Below, piece by piece: positions 45,426 to 56,081 of a stretch of DNA of 64,000 nt. This DNA is from Strigops habroptila (taxonomy: Eukaryota; Chordata; Aves; Psittaciformes; Psittacidae): positions 42,432,744 to 42,496,743 of the forward strand of contig NC_044279.2 in the NCBI RefSeq assembly GCF_004027225.2, in the 5' to 3' direction. How positions within the stretch are numbered: the stretch's first letter is position 1; every line of letters starts with the position of its first letter. Position numbers and translations under genes: made by a program. The notes below the pieces were generated by a model that worked only from the letters and a program-made list of their open reading frames with translations, was not told the DNA's origin and ran no database searches.

Positions 45426-46972
45426 ATCTGAGAAGGAAAAAAACCTCAGTGCTAGAATATTAATATCAAAAATAGTTTTGCTGAGAACAGTCTGAATTTC
45501 TGTCTCATCCAAAACAGGGTATTGTTCTGCCTCACGAAAGCAGAAACAAGGTCAATGTTAACAACACAGATCTGGTCAAAACAAAATTACAGCTACTCTT
45601 TGAAATGTTTGAACTCTGAAATACTGTTTTGCAATCAGTTTGGAGAAAGAGTCAAGTCAATGCTCGATTCCAGTGTAGTTTGAAGAAATGAACAAAACTG
45701 CCACAGTTCCCTTTGGAAGAATGAAGTTAGAAGCTACATTTGAGAGATAATGTTGTATTCCAAGGGCTTCATCCACTCATATAATTATTATGATTTCTAT
45801 GAACATACAGATATGTCTGTGTATGCATGTATACATGCATATATACACACACAGAAACATACTTATCCACATAAATTATACATACCTATGTGTGTGTCTA
45901 TAGATATGGACACATACATATGCATATACACCATATATATATTTACATAAGCAGAGGAAATTACAGGGGATTTAAGGAACACAGACAGTCCAGGCAAACA
46001 GGCCATTTCCCATACCCTCTCTTCTTGATGCAAGGGAAGCCTGGACATGATGTGGCATTACAGTATACACTAACAGAGAGTGACCGTGAGCTCTGTTTTT
46101 GTCTCAGGGTCTAGGGAGCTCTACCATGCCATGCCAGGCCCAAGGGATTAAACTGTAGTTACACCATATGCCTGGGCTTTGCTTGCCCCTGAACACCGTC
46201 AAGGACAAGGGCGGTCAGGCTGTAACCCAGTCACCCGAATCACTCCCGTCACCACATGGGAGACGAGGGAAAGTTCACACTAAAAGATGAAGCTGAGGTG
46301 CAATAACCACGGGTGCTTCAGCGCCGCAGCAAGGTTCTCCTTGGCAACCTTCCCCCCTGTGTGCGGAGGAACAGCGAGCTTGGCTCCTAACCTTGGGCTG
46401 GCCCCGAGTGGCTTGGGTCACAGGAATGGCATGTTTCAAGGCGGGGGGGAACGGGGGGAATCAGCAGGGGCTTCTGGCTCTTCTGAAAATATTAACCTGT
46501 CTATTTGGAGAATGATGGCTGCTTTGAAATCTCTCCTTATAGATCTATACTTAGCACCGGGGCACGGAGGGTGCGCTGCGGTGTGTGCGGGGTGGGCTGG
46601 GGGAGAGCTCCCTCTGAAGCCCTGCGCCTTTGTCTCCTGGCCATGCCCCGCGGGCTTGGCAGCGGGGACCGGTTCGGGGACGGGGCCGCTGCGGCCTCCA
46701 AGCTCCCACCTCACGTCCCTTCGCTGCACCCGAAGCTCAGTCACGGGATTGGGGGGGGGGGGGAGAGGAGGGAGGAGGGGTGTTGGGTTGTATTCTTCTA
46801 TTCCGATTGTTTTCCCTTTTTATTTTAATTTGCCTTCCTCCCCCTGTGCCCCCCCACTCTCTCTTCTAAATAGGAGATGTTCTCAGGACAGCGCCCAGGA
46901 GACTGGCTGGAATCAGTTTTGGAGGGTGATACACCGCGACAGCTAAAAGTTGGATAGGGTTTCAGCAGCTCC
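45426..46972. other. MYF6 upstream region
   Basis: Composition changes here from AT-rich intergenic DNA to the GC-rich MYF6 domain at about 46.3 kb. A CA/TA-rich microsatellite-like patch lies at about 45810-45945 and a G13 run at 46751-46763. Open frames such as 46287-46946 reflect high GC; I see no protein family in them. This segment should hold the proximal MYF6 control elements. Confidence 0.55.
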
Positions 46973-46980
46973 TATATAAA
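46973..46980 (+). promoter_or_regulatory. MYF6 TATA box
   Basis: TATATAAA 110 bp before the MYF6 start codon, in GC-rich surroundings. A start of transcription near 47005 would give a 5' UTR of roughly 85 nt, in keeping with the short leader of this gene in other vertebrates. Confidence 0.85.
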
Positions 46981-47008
46981 GCAGGGGGGACTTATGTCAC
47001 TGCACTAA

Positions 47009-48249
<1,241 letters not shown>

Positions 48250-48776
48250 ACCCGGTTGCTCTGGTAGTATATTTAACGGAGATGGAGCCCCCACCCCTCC
48301 CCTCTGAACTAAGTAACGAAGCAAATTAACGCAGTGGAGGCAGGCACGGGCCTCGTTAAGGTCGAGTCAGAACCACACGTATCCCAGAGAAAATGGGCTC
48401 TCGCTGACCTGAGCCAAACAGACTTTTCCCCCCCTTTTCCCGCCCTGAGTTTTTGTTTTCTTAAATGTGTTGCATAGACCATCCCACCTTTAGTTTTTGG
48501 TCTTTTATTTTCTTTTTTTTTTTAATTTAAGATACTTACCTGTGTACCGGTGATCCACTTTGTCGGAGGCCTCACCGGAAAGTTCATTCCTGTCTGAGGG
48601 AAGCTGTTGGTTGCATTTTTCGCGTTAGTCGTATTTAAAGGAGTTCCCGCCCTCGTTTCGTTTCCTGTAAATAATTTCAGTACTGTCTTTTTTTTTTTTG
48701 TAAACATAACAAATATATATTTAAATGGTGGAATGTGATATTGTATATAAGAACAGATGGATTTCTTGTATTGTAA

Positions 48777-48782
48777 AATAAA
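48777..48782 (+). terminator. MYF6 poly(A) signal
   Basis: AATAAA about 530 bp after the MYF6 stop, in an AT-rich UTR. It is followed by GT-rich sequence ('ctctttgtgttacagtgttt'), a typical downstream element, and then by a long C run. A good candidate for the main 3' end. Confidence 0.85.
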
Positions 48783-48805
48783 GCTCTTTGTGTTACAGTG
48801 TTTCT

Positions 48806-48832
48806 CCCCCCCCTCCTCCCCCCCCCCCCCCC
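48806..48832. repeat. Poly-C tract after MYF6 3' end
   Basis: C8, then CC and C15 broken only by single T bases, starting 24 bp past the poly(A) signal. The opposite strand is a G-rich tract able to form a quadruplex. It is also a typical place for length error in sequencing. Confidence 0.9.
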
Positions 48833-50095
48833 GGTAATTCAGTAATAACACGATCCCGGAGTTAAAACCTGCCACCGCCTTCAGCGACATCGAGCCCTGG
48901 GGAGTCAGACGGGTACAGCCGGGACACGACCCATGTGGCTGGACACATTTCTCCTCCGTTTCCTCCTCCAAGGCGCGTCTCCCCTTACCTGGGGCCGCAA
49001 CCGCGGTGTTACCGACCCGTTCCCGGGGCAGCGTCCGCGCACGGCGGGGTGCCGCGGCCCGTGCTCCCGCCGTGCTTCGGCGCGGACTCCCCCCTCCCCG
49101 AAAAACCGTTATTGCTCTCCTAAAATGCCCGGCAGTGCCGCTTGCTTATCTGGGCAGGCAGGGACCCTTCTTCGGCCTTGTCCTGCACATGGTGGATGAG
49201 CTTGGAAGGGGAAAGCGCAAGGAGCCCCCCGCTCCTCGAGAACGGAAGGGCTGCGCGCGTCTCACCTTCTCCACTCGGCACTTGTCTGCGGTCTTGTCTG
49301 CGGCAAAACTGCTGGGCCCGCTGCCCTAACGGGGCGGCAAAAGGCAAGGGCAGGAGCCCGCTCCCTCGGGGGCTGGGGGCCGCGGTTTCCTCCCGGGCAA
49401 GGTAACTCCCCTTGGCTTCTTGAGCCTGAGGGGGAGAGCAGCGGGGTCCCTCCGGGAGGAAAGAGTTAAGCAGCCGAAAAGGGGGTTGGAGAGGGTAACA
49501 ACAGATGAAGCCTTTCACTCAGTGATGTAAACCCCCCACCCTCTCTGAGGACTATGGAGCGGAGCTGCTCGCAGTCGGAGCGTTACGGTTTATAACAGAT
49601 TGTTGATACCCCCGGGAAGGGGCGACCACCGGGGAACAGCCCGCTCTGCCCTGCACGCACAAACACGGCTCCACAGAGGGCAGGCAACAGCAAAGGGACG
49701 CAGCTTCAACGCCGCCCGCGGGTGCTCCCCTCCTCAGCTTTAACCCTTGATGCATTTTTAGGGTTTTGGTTATTAAAAGGCCGCAGCCGCGTTTTGGGGA
49801 GGCCTCCTCCCCCCTTTCCCGGCCGGCTGGGGCGAGGGCGCGGCCGTCGGAGGGGGGAAGGTCTGGGAAGAGGCTGCCCCGAGAGCCGGCGCCTGTCCCC
49901 AGACGCTGCCTCCTTCCTCCCCTTCCGTGCCGCCGCCGCCAGCCTGGGTTTTAAACCCGCGGAGGGCTCGCTCTAATTGCCCTCTAATGAGACAGATACT
50001 GTGGTGTAAGGAGTACTTCCCCTTTTTCTCGTTCCACACAAAGCCCACACAGAGCGTCGGGTTGCTCTTGGGCGCTTCAGAGAGCGGTTCCTGCG

Positions 50096-50179
50096 TGACG
50101 TCTCCCTGTTTTGTTAAGACGTCACAGTTTGTTTCCGTAGCGAAGTGGCCTCGTCAGAGTATTGCTATTGCTGACGTCA
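50096..50179. promoter_or_regulatory. Cluster of three CRE-type sites
   Basis: TGACGTCT at 50096-50103, AGACGTCA at 50117-50124 and the perfect palindrome TGACGTCA at 50172-50179, all within 84 bp. This is a plausible CREB/ATF-bound element about 4.3 kb upstream of the MYF5 start codon. Confidence 0.55.
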
Positions 50180-50462
50180 ACGAAGGGGTCCGTCCGCGCG
50201 CCGCAGCGTCTCCGCCCGCAGCAGGGTAACTCGAGCGATTGTTTGGAGTAAGTTTGCCTACAGGAGAGGGGATTGGGTTTTTTTTCATTAAATAAAACGC
50301 ATTCCGCAGAGACTCTTCGTGACCCCCCCGCTGCGGCTGACATGCCGGCCTTCCCAGTGAGGGTCTTCAGTGTGTTTGCAATTACAATGTTTGTGTTTGA
50401 TATTAATAACGATAATCTTTACCTGAGCCCCCAGCCAAAGCAAACAGGGCCCTGGAATCACA

Positions 50463-50472
50463 AGATCAAAGG
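50463..50472 (-). promoter_or_regulatory. TCF/LEF-type site
   Basis: AGATCAAAGG, the reverse of the CCTTTGATCT Wnt-response consensus. It sits at the edge of the AT-rich island between MYF6 and MYF5, about 4.0 kb upstream of MYF5. Confidence 0.45.
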
Positions 50473-51192
50473 CTAATAACCGGGTAAGGACAAGTAGGTT
50501 GTGATTCAATCGGGGCCTTCTCCAGATGGGCCACGCACAGAGGCATAGAGGTTTTCACACGACGGCCGCTGCCCCCTCCCGCTCCCTCCGCCGCGCTCCG
50601 GTTTATTTAACGGGAGAGACGCGGGTCGGGGCGCTGCTCCCGCAAAGACCCTGCTAAACCCCGACCCCCTCGCCCCCACCGGCTGCGCTCCGCTCCGCCC
50701 GGAGCCACCTGCCCGCTCCCGCGGGGGGTGCGGGACCGCCGGTGGGACCCGGGGGACACGGGGTTTCTGCAATGCTGTTGCGTTGGCACCGCTCTCCTCT
50801 GAAGTGACGAGACCCTGTTTAAAGCCTCTTTTTTCTTTTTATTGCGCATCTTTGTTTTCCTCCCGCACACCGTTCGCAGCTCCAGGAGGGAGCCGGGCAG
50901 CCGGTAGCGGGCTCAGCTTATCTTCCGAGGCCGAAGGCAAAGCGGGCAGGCGTATATCCGGCAGCTATTTCCACGGGGAAAATTCCTGCTTGGATCAGTG
51001 CTGCTTTGGGGAGCCAGTACGACTTTTCCAAAGCTTCCACCTTTCTGTGAGGAACGAGCTGGGAAATGGAAGTCGGGAGCAGGGGAGGGAAGAGGTTGAA
51101 TAATTGCACCATGTGCTCGCTGGGACGTCCCTCCGATAGCAGGAACTAGCGACTTTTCCCAGTCTCAAGGCTGCTAAAAGCCCCCTCGTGTC

Positions 51193-51202
51193 CCTTTGAT
51201 CT
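51193..51202 (+). promoter_or_regulatory. TCF/LEF-type site
   Basis: CCTTTGATCT, a full consensus TCF/LEF site, in opposite orientation to the one at 50463 and about 3.2 kb upstream of the MYF5 start codon. Confidence 0.45.
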
Positions 51203-51771
51203 CTCTTGGGAGTCCCGGGCTGCCAGCAGAGGCCAATGCCTTCTTCAGCTGTCATCTGTACGATCCCTCTGGCAGGTACTAATGTGTTTACTTAGGTGCG
51301 CAGCGTTCCCAGCGCTGGGGGGAACCAAACGTTTCTCACACCGCTGGAAGCGCCCGGCCCCGCCAGCCCAACTGGGAAACAGTTTTCCCGGCGGGGCGGC
51401 GCGGAGGAGCCCTTGCCGCCGGCCCCGGCACCCACCGACCGCGGGAGGGGAGAGGCGAGGGGCGAAGTCGGCGCGGAGCGGCTCGGCAGTGTCGGGCGTC
51501 CCGTTACATACAAGACGCCCCACCTTCGGTAACGCTCCCGGGCCCGGTTGCCGCTCCGCACCGGGGGTCCGGGGGGAACCGGGCCGTGCTTTGCAGAGGT
51601 GCGGGGTGCGCACGGCTCGGGTGGGCCCTAAACATCTCTCGGCTCCCGGGCAGATCTTCTTTGTTAAATAGAAAATCCCATTAAATAGATCACAAGGTCT
51701 GCGAGTGCTCCCGCGTGGGGTGGAATCCCTCCAGAAATAGGATTGCTGCGGCTGGGGGAGGAACACCTTTC

Positions 51772-51930
51772 ACAGAATCATAGAATGGTTTGGGTTAGAA
51801 GGGACCTTAAAGATCATCCAGTTCCAACCCCCCTGCTATGGGCAGGGACACCTTCCACTGGATCAGCTTGCTCAAAGCCTCATCCAGCCTGGCCTTGAAC
51901 ACTGCCAGGGATGGGGCAGCCACAGCTCCG
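51772..51930 (-). mobile_element. CR1 LINE 3' end, minus strand, young
   Basis: Starts 'acagaatcatagaatggttt', followed by 'gggttagaagggaccttaaa', 'gatcatccagttccaacccc', 'gggcagggacaccttccact' and 'gccttgaacactgccaggga'. This is a near-consensus reverse complement of an avian CR1 3' end and the least diverged copy in the window. It is inserted in the short MYF6-MYF5 interval. Confidence 0.95.
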
Positions 51931-54298
51931 TAAAGGGGTCCTGACACGTTCACCATTTTCTCTCTGACCGTCCACAGGAGCAGACAGCGTTTGATGCTCA
52001 GGCGGCTCCCGCTTTCCGGACTTGAGCCGCTATTCTCCCCCACCCCCCAGCAGCCTCATTAGCCAGCCTTGTAGTTTGCGTTTTCTCCCCCCTTTCTTTA
52101 GTTCCACTCCCCTATTGCACTTCTGCAAATTTGTTTTGAGATCACTTTACCAGAGGAGCCGGTGGCTCTTAAGGGATACTAATTACAGATTTTTTTCTTC
52201 CTGAGTGACAGGCTCTTCCATCCTTTCTTCCCCTTCCCCCAAAATGTTAAAGGAAAAAGAGAAACAAAGTTTCCTAACTCCTCAAAGGCTTTTGGGAAAA
52301 GGCGCGTTTCTTAACAACCCCAGCCCGTGTAGATTAAGAGTTAGAGCTGCCAGCTGAAGCTCTGCACGCAGGGAGATGGGACCGATGGGGTGTGCATCGG
52401 GAGACCCTCTGTGCGTGCCTGGAGAGAAACCCCTCCTTGGAAGGTGATCACAGCTGTGGCCAGCACTTGAAAGATCAAGTTTATTTGTGGACAAAGCATA
52501 AATCTGTAAACAGTGCTTATTTTAGCCAGCGCAAACGGGGTGAATCACTGTGTGTGTGTGTGTCTGTGTGCTGGCCACAGCCATGTGAAGAGTTCAAGTT
52601 ACTGCCGAGCAGAGCCCTTTTCTGAGTGACGGTGTCTTAGGAAAACAATAGGGAACTGCCGTGTTTCAGATGTGGCCCAACTAAACAGCAACCTGCCCCT
52701 CGGAGCTGCAGAAGCCTGGAATTCTGAGCTTTCCCCTTTCTGTAACTTTACTCCTTTATCAACTCCCGGCTTTTCCTACAGTATTCATTTCAAAGGGGGC
52801 TTCCCCCGTTTATGGCCCCAAATAAACCGAAGCAGCGCAGATGTAGCCTTCCCCAGCCTTTCGATAATTATGCATCCGATAGTTGGAAGAAGGAGGGGTG
52901 TGTGCATGGCGCTTTTCTTTAAGAAAAACTTTTAGCCTAAGAGTGGAAATCCGCCTTTTGGGACTTGGGGGGGCAGATGAGGTCTCCCCAGCCGCAGCCG
53001 CCGGGGGTGGGGTGGGAAGGTTTTCCAGCACAGCACCTAAGGTGATGTTCCCTGCCCGCTTTGCTCACTCGAAGAGCAAGCTCCTTGAGACACCCGGGTC
53101 GCCGTGCCCTCCGCGTTACCTTTTCCTGAAGAGAGGCTAAACCGGAGTCGCCTTTTTCCTGGGCACACGGACCGGCTCCGTAGGGTTTGGCCCGCTGCTG
53201 GGTCCCTCGCTCTCCGTTTGAGTTAATTTAGGTCAACATAATTTTATTCCCAGGTAGGGAAGGTTCCCTTTGCCTTCTCACAATATTTTCCTCCACTACA
53301 AAAGCCACCTGGATGAAACCAAAGGGTTCCTGCGCGTTAGCAAATGCCTGTTAAATGGCTTCATTACCGCTCTAATGACCCTTGCACCGCTCCGCTCAGC
53401 TACTGCTGCGATTGGGGCTCTGCAGAGCTTTTGTCCCCGGCTTGTGTAAAGTTACTTAGGGATTGCGGGGTTAGAAATTTTACACTTCCAGGAGGGGTTT
53501 GTTGCACTGGCAGCTGGGACACATCTGTAACGGTACAAGTTCGCCTGAAAGCAGAAAATTAGCAAGCCCGAAGAACTGCTCGACTGTTGTGTCTCTGGCA
53601 GCGCCGGGTCACACGAGTAGGAGGAAGAATGGGAAGGGGATTTGTCTCGGAACAAACACGTACGCTTTTCTTTTGTGAGTAGCTTTCCCTGTGACCCGAT
53701 CCGGCAGCACTAATATCTGGGTCCGCCCGCTCCTCGTCTCTCCTGGCCACAAGTATTTAGGCATTTTTGTGCCCCGGTTGATGACACAACTTTAATTACA
53801 GGACAAAACGCTCCTCAAGATAAACGAGCAAACCTTAGGTCTGAAGCGAAGGGTGAATTGTTTCAGGTTAGACGTGGACCACAGGCTGCGAGGAGTAAAG
53901 ACACGCAAGTGGGTGCTTTAGGTGCTGTGGCGGGCCCTCTACGTTAATTCCCCTTTTGGAGAGCCGGTGTCGCTCCCGCTGCAGCGCGTAATGGGAGAGG
54001 GGAGCACGGGACGAGGAACGGCTCTGTAGGAGATGTCAGCACTCTCACTGCCCCTCTTTCTCTTCCCATAGCAAACCCGCGAGTTCCCAGACTTGGTTTA
54101 AACTTCGTAGATGTCACAAGCAGTTCTTGGGAGGTCGGGCATCAGAAAAGTGCCCAGCTCATGGCTCTCCAAGGGAGCGGTGCGGAGCAAGTTGTCTCCT
54201 GAGGGCTGGAGAGGGCTTGCCCAGACAGCCCCCGGCGGGGGATGTGGTGGGATATGCTAATACAGCCTGGCCGCTGCGGACCAGCCTCCCTTTACGTG
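51931..54298. other. MYF5 upstream region
   Basis: No gene supported. Contains a short TG repeat at about 52549-52570 and scattered homeobox-like TAATTA cores (for example near 53795). Open frames of 60-90 codons on both strands are expected at this GC content. Presumed proximal MYF5 control DNA. Confidence 0.5.
54254..54261 (+). promoter_or_regulatory. Octamer-like site in MYF5 promoter
   Basis: ATGCTAAT, one base from the POU octamer ATGCAAAT, placed 38 bp before the TATA box, a typical octamer position. Binding is untested. Confidence 0.4.
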
Positions 54299-54308
54299 TA
54301 TATATAAG
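54299..54308 (+). promoter_or_regulatory. MYF5 TATA box
   Basis: TATATATAAG about 125 bp upstream of the MYF5 start codon. Transcription would start near 54330 and give a roughly 100-nt leader without an upstream ATG in frame. Confidence 0.85.
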
Positions 54309-54430
54309 GGCCCCCTGCATCAGCCAGCGGACACTTTGTCTCAGGTCGCTAATTACGGAGGAAATTGTCCCAGCGCCCCTCGCCGAGAGCCAACGGCTGC
54401 CGCCCGACGCTGCCCGTCTCTGCTGCAGGG

Positions 54431-54937
54431 ATGGAGGTGATGGACAGCTGCCAGTTCTCCCCGTCCGAGCTCTTCTATGACAGCTCCTGCCTCTCCTCCC
54501 CGGAGGGCGAGTTCCCCGAGGATTTTGAGCCCCGGGACCTGCCTCCCTTCGGGGGCACCGAGCCCCCCGAGCCCGCCTGCTCCGAGGAAGAGGAGCATGT
54601 CCGAGCTCCCACCGGCCACCACCAGGCCGGTCACTGCCTCATGTGGGCTTGCAAAGCCTGCAAGAGAAAATCCACCACAATGGACCGGCGGAAGGCGGCC
54701 ACCATGAGGGAGAGGAGGAGGCTGAAGAAAGTGAACCAGGCTTTTGAGACCCTGAAGCGATGCACCACTGCCAACCCCAACCAAAGACTCCCCAAAGTAG
54801 AGATCCTGCGAAACGCCATCAGATACATTGAGAGCCTCCAGGAGCTCTTGAGGGAACAGGTAGAAAACTACTATCACTTGCCGGGACAGAGCTGCTCCGA
54901 ACCGACCAGTCCCACTTCCAGCTGCTCCGATGGGATG
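54431..54937 (+). CDS. MYF5: MYF5 exon 1
   Basis: 169 codons from ATG to SSCSDGM, ending at the donor GTAAGA at 54938. Contains the activation region, the Cys/Trp box and the complete bHLH. A 208-codon open frame on the opposite strand (54353-54979) is a GC shadow of this exon. Confidence 0.97.
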
Positions 54938-55848
54938 GTAAGAGCGGGACAGGAGCGATGGGACTGTGGGGGACCCCACGAGGGACCGCGGGCAGGCCCC
55001 CCTCAGCCCAGCGTTGAGGGACTGGTCTTAATGGTATGGGACGGGTGGAATGCACCAGGCCATTAGGAAAAGGCGTACGGTTTGCGTTAGAACAGGCCCC
55101 TTCTATGATTTAACGCTGAGCACGCACACGGGTTTTCCGGGAATGCGGGTGGGACATACGGCAACACTGCCAGAGGACACGCAGCAAGCGCCCAAGCTCC
55201 CGGGGACTCGTTCCCTGCGTCCCCTCCAGCTTGGCGCGGCACAGGAGAGGGGTGAGGCGGGGGGAGTCGGGGGAGAAGATCCCTGTCCGGGAAGCTACTG
55301 TCCCGCTCCCCTCCAGCACCCGGGCTTCCTCCCCGCGGGCTTTCAGGCACTTTCCCTCCGGGGGAGCGTCCCACTGGTCCGGGACGCGTTGGGGGGGCCG
55401 GGCCGGCACTCGCCCCTCACTGTCTTGTAGGCCGACTGCGGCAGCCCCGTCTGGTCGGCGAGAGGCAGCAGCTTCGACGCCGTGTACTGCTCCGAGATGG
55501 CCCACGGTAAGCCCGGCAGCCGAGGGCGCGGGGGGGTGGAGGCGGGGGCCGGGGGCGACCGCCCCGCTCCCCGCGGTATTTCGGGGGGCCGCACGGGAAC
55601 CCGCTGTAACACGCTGCTGTCCCCGTCCCCCCGGTTCGCCCATCCCGGCCGCAGGGTACGCCGCCGGGCAGAGCAGCGCCCTGTCCAGCCTGGACTGCCT
55701 CTCCAGCATCGTGGACCGCCTGTCCCCGGCGGAGGAGCCGGGGCTGCCACTCCGCGACGCTGACTCCCTCTCTCCCAGCGCCAGCATCGACTCGGGGCCG
55801 GGGACGCCCGGGACGCCGCCGCCCCGACGGACCTATCATGCGCTATGA
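54431..55848 (+). CDS. MYF5: Myogenic factor 5, three exons, intact
   Basis: MYF5 is the earliest-acting MRF in vertebrate somites, a nuclear bHLH factor that opens and activates muscle genes through CANNTG sites. Exons are 54431-54937, 55431-55506 and 55655-55848, joining in phase to 258 residues plus TGA, the same length as chicken MYF5 from memory. It begins [17 protein letters not shown]. An acidic N-terminus (about 22-56) is followed by the His/Cys box with the Trp motif ([14 protein letters not shown], 68-81), the bHLH (about 84-139, with [16 protein letters not shown]), and the C-terminal helix ([14 protein letters not shown], about 204-217). The Ala-Thr pair in the basic region that marks MRFs is present. 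No in-frame ATG lies upstream within the transcript. In contrast to MYF6, the frame is clean. Confidence 0.98.
55431..55506 (+). CDS. MYF5: MYF5 exon 2
   Basis: Acceptor CTTGTAG ends at 55430 and the donor GTAAGC starts at 55507. Encodes [14 protein letters not shown] and [11 protein letters not shown], plus one base of a Gly codon. Confidence 0.96.
55655..55848 (+). CDS. MYF5: MYF5 exon 3
   Basis: Acceptor CCGCAG ends at 55654. Completes the split Gly, then [15 protein letters not shown] through the conserved helix and a Ser/Pro-rich tail that ends [10 protein letters not shown] with TGA at 55846-55848. Confidence 0.97.
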
Positions 55849-56075
55849 ACGCTCGGGCAGGCCGGCACCCCGCGCCTCCCGCCGCCGGGCCCGCTCCCCT
55901 CGCCCGGCCGCGTCCCGCAAACGCTTCTCGGGCGAGAGGGGCAGCCCCGGCGCTGCTTGTCCCGCCGCCTTCCCCCGGGGCCGGGGCAAAGCGCTCCGCT
56001 GGGCCCGGCCCGGGGTCCCCCCGGGGTCGACAGATCCTGGGGCTCGGGACAGCGCTACCCTGGAACCCCGCTGCA

Positions 56076-56081
56076 AATAAA
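56076..56081 (+). terminator. MYF5 poly(A) signal (candidate)
   Basis: AATAAA 228 bp after the MYF5 stop, followed by 'gcgtgctgtaagagagctgt' with GT content. This would make a short 3' UTR; a more distal site may also exist. Confidence 0.65.

Larger units (their letters stand above)
48833..51771. promoter_or_regulatory. MYF6-MYF5 intergenic control region, proximal half
   Basis: GC-rich sequence with an embedded AT-rich island at about 50340-50480 that contains forkhead-like (GTTTGTGTTTG) and TAAT-type sites. It holds three CRE-type sites (50096-50179) and TCF/LEF-type sites at 50463 and 51193. Many long open frames on both strands here are GC effects. In mouse, the interval between the two genes contains several Myf5 enhancers, including the early epaxial one; direct correspondence is not shown here. 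Confidence 0.5.

Noticed and set aside
46287-46946. 219-codon open frame just upstream of MYF6
   Set aside because: Low-complexity, Gly/Ala/Pro-rich, ends just before the MYF6 TATA box; no domain and no splice links seen.
54127-54480. 117-codon + strand open frame overlapping the MYF5 start
   Set aside because: It starts upstream of the MYF5 TATA box, so the ATG would not be in the transcript, and it shows no similarity to a known family.
54353-54979. 208-codon minus-strand open frame over MYF5 exon 1
   Set aside because: Antisense of a conserved, GC-rich coding exon; codon pattern is explained by the sense frame.
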